From: Variovorax sp. OAS795
Lineage (GTDB): Bacteria > Pseudomonadota > Gammaproteobacteria > Burkholderiales > Burkholderiaceae_C
Assembly: GCF_040546685.1 (NCBI RefSeq)
Contig: NZ_JBEPOH010000001.1
Span: forward strand, 1,488,001-1,552,000
Length of the DNA: 64,000 nucleotides
Direction of reading: 5' to 3'
Part shown: one piece after another, positions 57,124 to 64,000 of the stretch
Layout of the letters: each line of letters begins with the position of its first letter
How positions within the stretch are numbered: the stretch's first letter is position 1
Position numbers and translations under genes: made by a program
Notes under the pieces: model-generated
Databases searched by the model: none
Told to the model about the DNA's origin: nothing
What the model saw: the letters and a program-made list of their open reading frames with translations, nothing else

Positions 57124-57465
57124 ATGCCCATTTACGCCTACAAGTGCAGCGCCTGCGGCTTTGCCAAGGACGCCCTGCAAAAAATGTCCGATGCGCCGCT
57201 CACGGTGTGCCCGGCGTGCGGCGCGAGTGCGTTCGAGAAGCAGGTCACCGCCGCCGGTTTCCAGCTCAAGGGTTCCGGCTGGTACGTGACCGATTTCCGC
57301 GAAGGCAGCGGCAAGAAGGCCGAGCCTGCAACAGCGGCCCCCGCGGCAAGCAACGGCGACGCCGCCGCGCCGGCCCCCGCTGCCAAGCCCGCGGAAGCCT
57401 CCAGCCCCGCACCGGCCCCCGCGCCCAGCCCTGCGCCAGCCCCGGCCCCCGCCAAGGGCGCCTGA
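57124..57465 (+). CDS. FmdB-family zinc-ribbon protein
   Basis: A 113-residue regulatory-type protein. The N-terminal zinc ribbon has CSAC (residues 9-12) and CPAC (about 33-36) with the family opening MPIYAYKCSACG; GFQLKGSGWYVTDF follows. The last 50 residues are a low-complexity Ala-Pro tail (APAPAPSPAPAPAPA), much longer than in many homologues. The family is named after the formamidase regulator FmdB, yet most members have no known role. It opens a group with DUF502 and aspS. Confidence 0.88.
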   Translation: MPIYAYKCSACGFAKDALQKMSDAPLTVCPACGASAFEKQVTAAGFQLKGSGWYVTDFREGSGKKAEPATAAPAASNGDAAAPAPAAKPAEASSPAPAPAPSPAPAPAPAKGA

Positions 57466-57475
57466 GACCACGCAC

Positions 57476-58096
57476 ATGCTCGCCCTGCGCAAATGGCTGT
57501 TCTCCGGCTTGCTGGTGATCGTTCCGCTGTTCATCACCCTGGCGGTGCTGAAGTGGATCATCGACACGCTGGACCAGACGCTCTGGGTGCTGCCTTCGGT
57601 CTGGCAGAAATGGCTGTACGACAACAACGTGCGCGGGCTCGGCGTGCTGCTCACGCTGGCCATCCTGCTGGGCGTGGGCGCCATCGCGAGCAATTTCGTG
57701 GGCAAGCGCCTGCTCGGCTGGGGCGACGCGGTGGTGCGGCGCATCCCGGTCGTGCGCTCCATCTACTCGAGCGTCAAGCAGGTTTCCGACACGCTGTTTT
57801 CCGAGAACGGCAACGCCTTTCGAACGGCCGTGCTGGTGCAATGGCCGCGCGAGGGCGTCTGGACCATCGCCTTCGTGACCGGCGCGCCGGGTAGCGACGT
57901 GGTCGAGCACCTGGGCGGCGGCGACTACCTCAGCGTCTACGTGCCGACCACGCCCAATCCCACGGGCGGCTATTTCGTGATGCTCAAGCGCAGCGACTGC
58001 ATCGAACTCAAGATGAGCGTGGACGAAGCGCTCAAGTACATCGTCTCGATGGGGGTGGTCGTTCCCGGCGGCCCCTCGTCCATCGCGAACAAGTAG
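57476..58096 (+). CDS. DUF502 family membrane protein
   Basis: A 206-residue inner-membrane protein of the DUF502 family. Two hydrophobic helices (LFSGLLVIVPLFITLAVLKWII; GLGVLLTLAILLGVGAIASNFV) precede a soluble domain with the family motif RIPVVRSIYSSVKQVSDTL. The function is unknown. It begins 10 nt after the FmdB-type gene and ends 33 nt before aspS, a conserved neighbourhood in betaproteobacteria. Confidence 0.88.
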   Translation: MLALRKWLFSGLLVIVPLFITLAVLKWIIDTLDQTLWVLPSVWQKWLYDNNVRGLGVLLTLAILLGVGAIASNFVGKRLLGWGDAVVRRIPVVRSIYSSVKQVSDTLFSENGNAFRTAVLVQWPREGVWTIAFVTGAPGSDVVEHLGGGDYLSVYVPTTPNPTGGYFVMLKRSDCIELKMSVDEALKYIVSMGVVVPGGPSSIANK

Positions 58097-58129
58097 GAAA
58101 CGCGCCTTCGCGGCGCTGGAATTCAAGAT

Positions 58130-59935
58130 ATGGCCATGCGTACTCACTATTGCGGTCTTGTGACCGAAGCCCTGATGGGCCAAACCGTCACCCTGTGCGG
58201 CTGGGTCAACCGCCGCCGCGACCACGGCGGCGTGATCTTCGTCGACGTGCGCGACCGCGAAGGCTACGTGCAGGTGGTGTGCGATCCCGACCGGGCCGCC
58301 ACCTTCGCGGTGGCCGAGAACCTGCGCAACGAGTTCTGCGTGCAGATCACCGGCCTGGTGCGCTCGCGCCCCGAAGGCACGACCAACGACCAGCTCAAGA
58401 GCGGCAAGATCGAAGTGCTCTGCCACGAGCTCAAGGTGCTCAATCCCTCGGTCACGCCGCCGTTCCTCCTGGACGACGACAACCTGTCGGAAACCACCCG
58501 CCTCACGCACCGCGTGCTCGACCTGCGCCGCCCCGTCATGCAGCGCAACATGATGCTGCGCTACAAGGTGACGATGGAGACGCGCAAGTTCCTCGACGCC
58601 AATGGCTTCATCGACATCGAGACGCCGATGCTCGGCAAGTCCACGCCCGAGGGCGCGCGCGACTACCTCGTGCCCAGCCGCGTGCACGACGGCAGCTTCT
58701 TCGCACTGCCGCAGTCGCCCCAGCTCTTCAAGCAGCTGCTGATGGTGGCCGGCTACGACCGCTACTACCAGATCGTGAAGTGCTTCCGCGACGAAGACCT
58801 GCGCGCCGACCGCCAGCCCGAATTCACGCAGATCGACATCGAGACCTCGTTCCTCGCCGAAGAAGAAATCCGCGAGATGTTCGAGGGCATGATCCGCACC
58901 GTGTTCCGCAATGCCGCGGGCATCGACCTGCCGGTGTTCCCGACCATGAGCTACGCCGACGCGATGTTCAAGTACGGCTCCGACAAGCCCGACCTGCGCG
59001 TGAAGCTCGAGTTCACCGAACTCACCGAACTGATGAAGCGCGTGGATTTCAAGGTGTTCTCGAACGCAGCCACCATGCAGGGCGGCCGCGTGGTCGCGCT
59101 GCGTGTGCCGGGCGGCGGTGCCGAAGGCGGCCTCTCGCGCGGCGAGATCGACGCCTACCAGGAGTTCGTCAAGATCTACGGCGCCAAGGGCCTGGCCTAC
59201 ATCAAGGTCAACGACGCAGCCGCCGGCCGCGAAGGCCTGCAGAGCCCGATCGTCAAGAACCTCGACGACGCCTCGCTGGCCGAGATCATCGCCCGGACCG
59301 GCGCCCGCAACGGCGACATCCTGTTCTTCGGTGCCGACAAGGAAAAGGTCGTCAACGATGCCATCGGCGCGCTGCGCGTGAAGATCGGCCACAGCGCCTT
59401 CGGCAAGAAGAGCGGCCTGTTCGAGGACCGCTGGGCGCCGCTGTGGGTGGTCGATTTCCCGATGTTCGAGTTCGACGAGGAAGGCCAGCGCTGGTCGGCC
59501 GTGCACCATCCGTTCACCGCACCGAAGGACGGCCATGAAGACCTCATGGACACCGCGCCCGAGAAGTGCATTGCCAAGGCCTACGACATGGTGCTGAACG
59601 GCATCGAGATGGGCGGCGGCTCGGTGCGTATCCACCGGGAGGAAGTGCAGAGCAAGGTGTTCCGCGCACTCAAGATCAACGCCGAGGACGCGCAGCTCAA
59701 GTTCGGCTTCCTGCTGGACGCGCTGCAGTACGGCGCGCCGCCGCACGGCGGCATCGCCATCGGGCTGGACCGCCTCGTCATGCTCATGACCGGCGCCGAA
59801 TCGATCCGCGACGTCATCGCCTTCCCCAAGACCCAACGCGCGCAAGACCTGCTGACGCAGGCGCCGAGCCCGGTCGACGAGAAGCAGCTGCGCGAGCTGC
59901 ATATCCGCCTCCGCAACGTCCAGCAACCCGCCTGA
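58130..59935 (+). CDS. aspS: Aspartyl-tRNA synthetase
   Basis: A 601-residue class II synthetase. The anticodon-binding OB-fold opens with [20 protein letters not shown], class II motif 2 is [18 protein letters not shown], motif 3 [16 protein letters not shown]; the bacterial GAD insert lies between residues 290 and 410. A second ATG at 58136 would give MRTHYCGL, resembling the E. coli start MRTEYCG, and has the -10-like CAAGAT six bases upstream, so it may be the real start. Whether the enzyme is discriminating for tRNA(Asp) or also charges tRNA(Asn) cannot be read here. Confidence 0.97.
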   Translation: MAMRTHYCGLVTEALMGQTVTLCGWVNRRRDHGGVIFVDVRDREGYVQVVCDPDRAATFAVAENLRNEFCVQITGLVRSRPEGTTNDQLKSGKIEVLCHELKVLNPSVTPPFLLDDDNLSETTRLTHRVLDLRRPVMQRNMMLRYKVTMETRKFLDANGFIDIETPMLGKSTPEGARDYLVPSRVHDGSFFALPQSPQLFKQLLMVAGYDRYYQIVKCFRDEDLRADRQPEFTQIDIETSFLAEEEIREMFEGMIRTVFRNAAGIDLPVFPTMSYADAMFKYGSDKPDLRVKLEFTELTELMKRVDFKVFSNAATMQGGRVVALRVPGGGAEGGLSRGEIDAYQEFVKIYGAKGLAYIKVNDAAAGREGLQSPIVKNLDDASLAEIIARTGARNGDILFFGADKEKVVNDAIGALRVKIGHSAFGKKSGLFEDRWAPLWVVDFPMFEFDEEGQRWSAVHHPFTAPKDGHEDLMDTAPEKCIAKAYDMVLNGIEMGGGSVRIHREEVQSKVFRALKINAEDAQLKFGFLLDALQYGAPPHGGIAIGLDRLVMLMTGAESIRDVIAFPKTQRAQDLLTQAPSPVDEKQLRELHIRLRNVQQPA

Positions 59936-59942
59936 TGCGCCC

Positions 59943-60416
59943 ATGACGACCATCGCCCGGCCCTGGAAGATTCCGGAGTCGGTGCTGGTCGTCATCCACA
60001 CGCCGGCGCTCGAGGTGCTGCTGATCCGGCGCGCCGATGCCGACGAGTTCTGGCAGTCGGTCACCGGCAGCAAGGACGCGGCCGACGAGCCGCTCGCCCT
60101 CACCGCGGCCCGCGAAGTGGCCGAGGAAACCGGCATCCAGTGCGGGCAGGGCAGCGCACTGGCAAGCAGGCTGGTCGACTGGCAGCTGCGCAACGTCTAT
60201 GAAATATATCCGGGCTGGCGCGCGCGCTACGAACCCGGCATCACGCACAACACCGAGCACCTGTTCGGGCTTTGCGTGCCCGAACGCGTGGTGCCCGCGC
60301 TCCACCCCCGCGAGCACACCGCCTGGAAATGGCTGCCCTATCGCGAGGCCGCCGATGCGTGTTTTTCCCCATCGAATGCCGAAGCCATCCTGTTGCTGCC
60401 AGAATTTGCCCGATGA
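59943..60416 (+). CDS. nudB: Dihydroneopterin triphosphate diphosphatase (NudB)
   Basis: A 157-residue Nudix hydrolase that removes pyrophosphate from 7,8-dihydroneopterin triphosphate in folate synthesis. ESVLVVIHTP opens the domain, TGSKDAADEPLALTAAREVAEETG is the Nudix box (with one extra residue before the first Glu compared with the strict pattern, cut here to the core), and WLPYREAADACFSPSNAEA ends it as in NudB. It starts seven bases after aspS, overlaps the next gene by four bases (ATGA), and lies close to folE, the preceding step of the pathway. Confidence 0.9.
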   Translation: MTTIARPWKIPESVLVVIHTPALEVLLIRRADADEFWQSVTGSKDAADEPLALTAAREVAEETGIQCGQGSALASRLVDWQLRNVYEIYPGWRARYEPGITHNTEHLFGLCVPERVVPALHPREHTAWKWLPYREAADACFSPSNAEAILLLPEFAR

Positions 60417-61168
60417 ACCTGCCGGCACACACGCTCCGGGTCGCGACCTACAACATCCACAAGGGTGTGCAGGGCATCGGGCCTGCCCGGCGGCTCGAGA
60501 TCCATAACCTCGGGCATGCCATCGAGCAGCTCGACGCCGACATCGTCTGCCTGCAAGAGGTGCGCAAGATGAACCGGCAGGCCCAGGCGCGCTTCGCGCG
60601 CTGGCCCGAGATGCCGCAGGCCGATTTTCTCGCGCCCGAGGGCTACACCGCGGTCTACGAAACCAACGCCGTCACGCGCCATGGAGAGCATGGCAATGCG
60701 CTGCTCACGCGCTGGCCGGTGATCCGCACCGGCCACCAGGACATTTCGGACCATCGCTTCGAACAGCGTGGCCTGCTGCACGCCGTGATCGAGGTGGAGG
60801 GCCGTCCGGTGCACGCCATCGTGGTGCACCTGGGGCTCATCAAGGGCAGCCGCGTGCGGCAGGTGGCGCGGCTGCGCGAGTTCATCGAGCGCGAAGTGCC
60901 GGCGGGCGAGGCGGTGGTCGTGGCGGGCGACTTCAACGACTGGGGTGCGCGCATGCGCCACGCCATGAACGCCATGGGCCTGCGCGACACCAGTGACCTG
61001 CGCGGCCCGCCGACGCTCACCTATCCCTCGCGCCTGCCGGTGGCGCAGCTCGATTTCATCTACGCGCGGCAGCTGGCGCCAGCGGCCTGCTCGGTGCCGC
61101 GCGGGCCGATCTGGGCACGCATGTCCGACCACCTGCCGCTGGTCGCCGATTTCGCGCTCCCGGCCTGA
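60413..61168 (+). CDS. Endonuclease/exonuclease/phosphatase family protein (YbhP-like)
   Basis: A 251-residue EEP-superfamily hydrolase. Motifs are VATYNIHKGV, DIVCLQEVRKMN (Glu metal ligand), VVAGDFNDWG, and the C-terminal MSDHLPLVADF (catalytic His). Relatives cleave nucleic acids, phospholipids or phosphoinositides; E. coli YbhP is the nearest by appearance. The start overlaps the nudB stop. No signal peptide is seen. Confidence 0.88.
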   Translation: MNLPAHTLRVATYNIHKGVQGIGPARRLEIHNLGHAIEQLDADIVCLQEVRKMNRQAQARFARWPEMPQADFLAPEGYTAVYETNAVTRHGEHGNALLTRWPVIRTGHQDISDHRFEQRGLLHAVIEVEGRPVHAIVVHLGLIKGSRVRQVARLREFIEREVPAGEAVVVAGDFNDWGARMRHAMNAMGLRDTSDLRGPPTLTYPSRLPVAQLDFIYARQLAPAACSVPRGPIWARMSDHLPLVADFALPA

Positions 61169-61228
61169 GGCCGCGGGGTGGGGGCGGCGGGCCTTCTCCC
61201 GCCCCGGCGGCGTGAATGCGTTCGCTGA

Positions 61229-61234
61229 TACCAT
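61229..61234 (+). promoter_or_regulatory. -10-like hexamer for folE
   Basis: TACCAT ends six bases before the folE ATG at 61241 and no Shine-Dalgarno sequence is visible (GCGCGG lies between). It fits the leaderless pattern. Confidence 0.4.
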
Positions 61235-61240
61235 GCGCGG

Positions 61241-61972
61241 ATGCTGAGGAAAACCGACGTGCCACCGCGCCCTGATGGCAACAACGACGACGAGGGCACG
61301 CCCGTCTCGGTGAAGATCCGCGAGCGCCTGACCGCGGCGCGCAAGCGCTTCAACGCCAACGACAACATCGCCGAGTTCATCGAGCCCGGCGAGCTCGAGT
61401 CCTTGCTCGACGAAGTCGAAGTCAAGATGAAGGGCGTGCTCGAGAGCCTGGTGATCGATCTCGAGAACGATCACAACACCGGCAATACCGCGCGCCGCGT
61501 CGCCAAGATGTACCTCAACGAAGTGTTCAGGGGCCGCTACGTGGCGCCGCCGTCGCTCACCGAGTTTCCCAACGCCGAGCACCTGAACGAGCTGATGATC
61601 GTCGGCCCGATCACCGTGCGCAGCGCCTGCTCGCACCATTTCTGCCCCATCATCGGCAAGCTGTGGATCGGCATCATGCCGAACGAGCACACCAACGTGA
61701 TCGGCCTGTCGAAGTACGCGCGCCTCGCCGAATGGGTCATGGGCCGTCCGCAGATCCAGGAAGAAGCCGTGGTGCAGCTGGCCGACCTGATCCAGGAAAA
61801 GACGCAGCCCGACGGCCTGGCGCTGGTGATGGAAGCCGAGCATTTCTGCATGGCGTGGCGCGGTGTGAAGGAAATGGACAGCAAGATGATCAACTCCGTG
61901 ATGCGCGGCGTGTTCCTCAAGGACCCGAGCCTGCGCCGCGAATTCCTTTCCCTCTTGCCCAGAAAGAGCTGA
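61241..61972 (+). CDS. folE: GTP cyclohydrolase I (FolE type)
   Basis: A 243-residue enzyme converting GTP to 7,8-dihydroneopterin triphosphate, the first step of folate synthesis. Zinc ligands are Cys130, His133 (in SACSHHFCP) and Cys203 (MEAEHFCMAWRG); VIGLSKYARLAEW and RPQIQEE follow the family. An extra N-terminal stretch of about 25 residues is acidic and variable. nudB, encoding the next enzyme, is 825 bp upstream. A BLUF photoreceptor gene follows after two bases. Confidence 0.96.
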   Translation: MLRKTDVPPRPDGNNDDEGTPVSVKIRERLTAARKRFNANDNIAEFIEPGELESLLDEVEVKMKGVLESLVIDLENDHNTGNTARRVAKMYLNEVFRGRYVAPPSLTEFPNAEHLNELMIVGPITVRSACSHHFCPIIGKLWIGIMPNEHTNVIGLSKYARLAEWVMGRPQIQEEAVVQLADLIQEKTQPDGLALVMEAEHFCMAWRGVKEMDSKMINSVMRGVFLKDPSLRREFLSLLPRKS

Positions 61973-61974
61973 AC

Positions 61975-62397
61975 ATGCTCGTTCGACTCCTCTATGCCAG
62001 CCGGGCCGTCGACAACAGCCCCGCGGCCATCGAAGACATCCTCGCGCAATCGCGCACGCACAACACCGCCTGCGGCATCACCGGCATTCTTTGCTACGGT
62101 GCCGGCACCTTCCTGCAAGCCATCGAAGGCGGGCGCACGGCCATCAGCGAGCTGTATGGCCACATCCAGCGCGATGCGCGCCACAAGGACGTGGTGCTGC
62201 TGCACTACGAAGAGATTTCCGAGCGCCGCTTCGGCGGCTGGACCATGGGCCAGGTCAATCTCTCCAAGCTCAACGCCTCGACCCTGCTCAAGTATTCGGA
62301 GAAGCCCGAACTCAACCCGTACGCGGTGTCGGGCAAGGTCTCACTGGCGCTGCTCGAAGAACTGATGGCCACAGCCGCCATCGTCGGCCGCCACTGA
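61975..62397 (+). CDS. BLUF-domain blue-light photoreceptor (stand-alone)
   Basis: A 140-residue flavin-binding photoreceptor made of a single BLUF domain plus a short C-terminal helix region. The signature residues are all present: Tyr7 (LLYASRA), Asn30, Gln48 (TFLQAIEG), Trp89 and Met91 (GGWTMG). BLUF proteins bind FAD and change hydrogen bonding on blue-light absorption; short ones such as PixD signal through partner proteins. The ATG at 61975 lies two bases after the folE stop. Translational coupling with folE is likely; the partner is not identified. Confidence 0.9.
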   Translation: MLVRLLYASRAVDNSPAAIEDILAQSRTHNTACGITGILCYGAGTFLQAIEGGRTAISELYGHIQRDARHKDVVLLHYEEISERRFGGWTMGQVNLSKLNASTLLKYSEKPELNPYAVSGKVSLALLEELMATAAIVGRH

Positions 62398-62453
62398 AGA
62401 GCGTGGCGCTCGCGGCCGGCACTTGGCTTTCTTCCTGCCTCGCCTGAGCCGAG

Positions 62454-63335
62454 GTGCCACTCTCCGCCTTCGGACTGATCCTGCTGGCCGGGATCATCCA
62501 CGCCAGCTGGAACATCGCCGCGAAGAAGGCGAACGGCGATGCGCGCTTCGCCTTCCAGAGCGGCGTGTTCATGGCCGTCGTGTGGGCGCCCGTGGGCATT
62601 GCCCTGGGCTGGCGCGTGGTGCCGGGGTGGGGCCTCACGGAGTGGGGCTTCGTTGCGCTGAGCGGCGTGCTGCACGTCTTCTACTACGTCATCCTGCTGC
62701 GCGGCTACCGCAAGTCGGACCTCACCGTGGTCTATCCGCTGGCCCGCGGTTCGGGGCCGCTGCTGTCGTCGCTGGTGGCGATCCTCTTCCTTGGCGAGCG
62801 CATCAGCCTCATTGGCGTGGCGGGCATCGCGGGCGTCGTGCTCGGCGTGTTCCTGGTCGCCGGCGGACCGGGCCTGTGGCGCAAGAAGCACGATCCCGTG
62901 CAGCGCGCGCGGGTGGAGAAGGGCATTCGCTACGGCGTGCTGACGGGCGCCTTCATTGCGGCCTACACCGTGGCCGACAGCTATGCGGTCAAGTTCCTCG
63001 CGATGTCGCCGATCCTGCTCGACTACTTCAGCAACTTCGTGCGCGTGGGCCTCTTGCTGCCCGCGGCGCTGCACGACCGCGCCACCACGGCGCGCATGTG
63101 GCGCGCGCAGTGGAAGTACGCGCTGCTGGTGGCGGCGATCAGCCCGGTCTCTTACGTGCTGGTGCTCTATGCGGTGCAGCAGGCGCCCATTTCGCACGTC
63201 GCACCCGCGCGCGAGGTCTCGATGCTCTTTGCGGCGCTGATCGGCGGCCACCTGCTGCGCGAAGGCGACCGCCTGCTGCGCCTGCTCGGCGCCGCCTTCA
63301 TTGCGGCTGGCGTGGTCGCGCTCGCGCTGGGGTAG
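62454..63335 (+). CDS. EamA-family transporter (DMT superfamily)
   Basis: A 293-residue inner-membrane protein with about ten helices in two EamA repeats (FGLILLAGIIHASWNIAAKKAN first, GVLTGAFIAAYTVADSYAVK second). Drug/metabolite transporters of this kind export amino acids, nucleotide sugars or other metabolites; the substrate is unknown. A GTG start at 62454 is used (reading MPLSAFGLIL). The BLUF gene ends 56 bp upstream. No promoter stands out. Confidence 0.85.
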   Translation: MPLSAFGLILLAGIIHASWNIAAKKANGDARFAFQSGVFMAVVWAPVGIALGWRVVPGWGLTEWGFVALSGVLHVFYYVILLRGYRKSDLTVVYPLARGSGPLLSSLVAILFLGERISLIGVAGIAGVVLGVFLVAGGPGLWRKKHDPVQRARVEKGIRYGVLTGAFIAAYTVADSYAVKFLAMSPILLDYFSNFVRVGLLLPAALHDRATTARMWRAQWKYALLVAAISPVSYVLVLYAVQQAPISHVAPAREVSMLFAALIGGHLLREGDRLLRLLGAAFIAAGVVALALG

Positions 63336-63344
63336 GAAGGCACG

Positions 63345-64000
63345 ATGCTGCTTTTCGGCTGCGATTTTTCGTGCGCTCCCACGCCGCGCAAGCCGATCGT
63401 CGTCGCGAGCGGCACCGACAGCGGGGAGGGCACGCTCGCGCTGGCCGGGCTGCAGCGCTTCACGACGATCGATGACTGGGCCGTGTGGCTGCGCACCGAG
63501 CCCGAGTGGATCGGCGGCTTCGACTTTCCGTTCGGTCTTCCGCGCGAGCTGGTGGCGCATCTGGGCTGGCCGACGCAATGGAACGCGCTCATGGCCCACT
63601 ACGCAGGCCTTGGCCGCGCAGAAATCCGCGCCACCTTTGCCGCGTTCTGCGCCGCCCGCCCGGTCGGCGGCAAGTTCGCGCACCGGGCGACCGACGGACC
63701 GGCCGGTTCGAGCACGTCGATGAAGTGGGTCAACCCGCCCGTTGCCTTCATGCTCCACGCGGGGGTGCCGCCGCTCCTGGCCGCGGGCGCGAGCCTGCCG
63801 GGCCTGCACGCCGGGTGCAACCCGAACCGCGTGGCGCTGGAGGCCTACCCGGGGCTGCTGGCGCGCGAGCTGATCGGGCGCCGCAGCTACAAGAGCGATG
63901 ACGCGGCCAGGCAGACGGCCGAGCGGCTCGCGGCCCGGAGCGACCTGCTCGCCGCGCTCGAGGCGGGCACCTCGCGGCTGGGCCTGCGGCTCGCGCTCAC
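63345..64000 (+). CDS. DUF429 family protein, 3'-truncated by the window
   Basis: An open frame from the ATG at 63345 through base 64000 (218 codons visible, no stop). The reading MLLFGCDFSCAPTPRKPIVV followed by GFDFPFGLPRELVAHLGW is typical of DUF429, a predicted nuclease-like family with an RNase H-like fold and acidic residues (Asp7 and the Asp in FDFPFG). EAYPGLLAREL near residue 166 is a further conserved segment. It follows the EamA gene by nine bases with GGAAGG upstream of the ATG, so it is probably co-transcribed. Confidence 0.8.
   Translation, partial: MLLFGCDFSCAPTPRKPIVVASGTDSGEGTLALAGLQRFTTIDDWAVWLRTEPEWIGGFDFPFGLPRELVAHLGWPTQWNALMAHYAGLGRAEIRATFAAFCAARPVGGKFAHRATDGPAGSSTSMKWVNPPVAFMLHAGVPPLLAAGASLPGLHAGCNPNRVALEAYPGLLARELIGRRSYKSDDAARQTAERLAARSDLLAALEAGTSRLGLRLAL

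Overview
The window is a high-GC chromosomal segment of a betaproteobacterium, most likely Variovorax or a close relative in the Comamonadaceae. I infer this from the protein styles (DUF3683 FAD/Fe-S oxidoreductase next to serA, the ubiE-Tim44-ubiJ-ubiB cluster, FmdB-DUF502-aspS-nudB, the mtl/smo polyol operon) and from the GC-rich intergenic palindromes; no database search was possible. Genes are densely packed. I see no rRNA, tRNA, CRISPR array, transposase, integrase or prophage gene. Both ends are cut: an ABC permease is truncated at its 5' side at base 1, and a DUF429 gene runs off base 64000.

Region by region. (1) 1-6678: a peptide-type (Dpp/Opp) ABC importer in the order permease B, M20 amidohydrolase, binding protein, permease C, two ATPases, followed by a Tat-exported extradiol (DODA/LigB-type) dioxygenase. 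(2) 7672-17707: a sugar-phosphate neighbourhood, with zwf on the minus strand, divergent from a three-gene ABC importer usually annotated as ferric-iron uptake but resembling AfuABC (hexose-phosphate uptake), then a YihX-like HAD phosphatase, a lipocalin, and tal-pgi. (3) 17817-18146: a small DUF805 membrane protein. (4) 18376-29263: a ten-gene polyol operon: mtl/smo-type ABC importer, polyol dehydrogenase, SmoS-like SDR, FSA/TalC-like aldolase, fructokinase, AraC-family activator and xylulokinase. It has an AraC-style promoter, a double stem-loop after the binding-protein gene, and a 258-bp inverted-repeat element inside. (5) 29317-37158, minus strand: groES-groEL under CIRCE, a CBS/CorC-type membrane protein, a cupin, Grx4, and hemA-prfA-prmC. 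(6) 37206-40817: a small membrane protein, a large MscS-family channel, and glycerophosphodiester phosphodiesterase. (7) 40821-45143, minus strand: ugpBAEC, which with ugpQ forms a glycerol-3-phosphate/glycerophosphodiester uptake operon with a plausible Pho box. (8) 45370-50569: serA and a 1292-aa FAD/Fe-S oxidoreductase that may be its D-2-hydroxyglutarate partner. (9) 50566-55549: HIT protein, DUF971 protein, and the ubiquinone genes ubiE, ubiJ and ubiB with a Tim44-like protein. (10) 55562-64000: sodium-solute symporter, FmdB, DUF502, aspS, nudB, EEP hydrolase, folE, a BLUF photoreceptor, an EamA transporter and a DUF429 protein.

Themes. The window combines central sugar metabolism (zwf, pgi, tal, a second transaldolase-family enzyme, fructokinase, xylulokinase) with four ABC importers for peptides, a probable sugar phosphate, polyols and glycerol-3-phosphate. 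In three of the four import operons a stem-loop follows the binding-protein gene. At least seven genes (HAD, tal, hemA, mscK-like, ubiE, ubiJ, folE) carry a -10-like hexamer only 6-8 nt before the ATG and no Shine-Dalgarno sequence, which suggests leaderless mRNAs. All functional assignments rest on motif and family recognition by eye.
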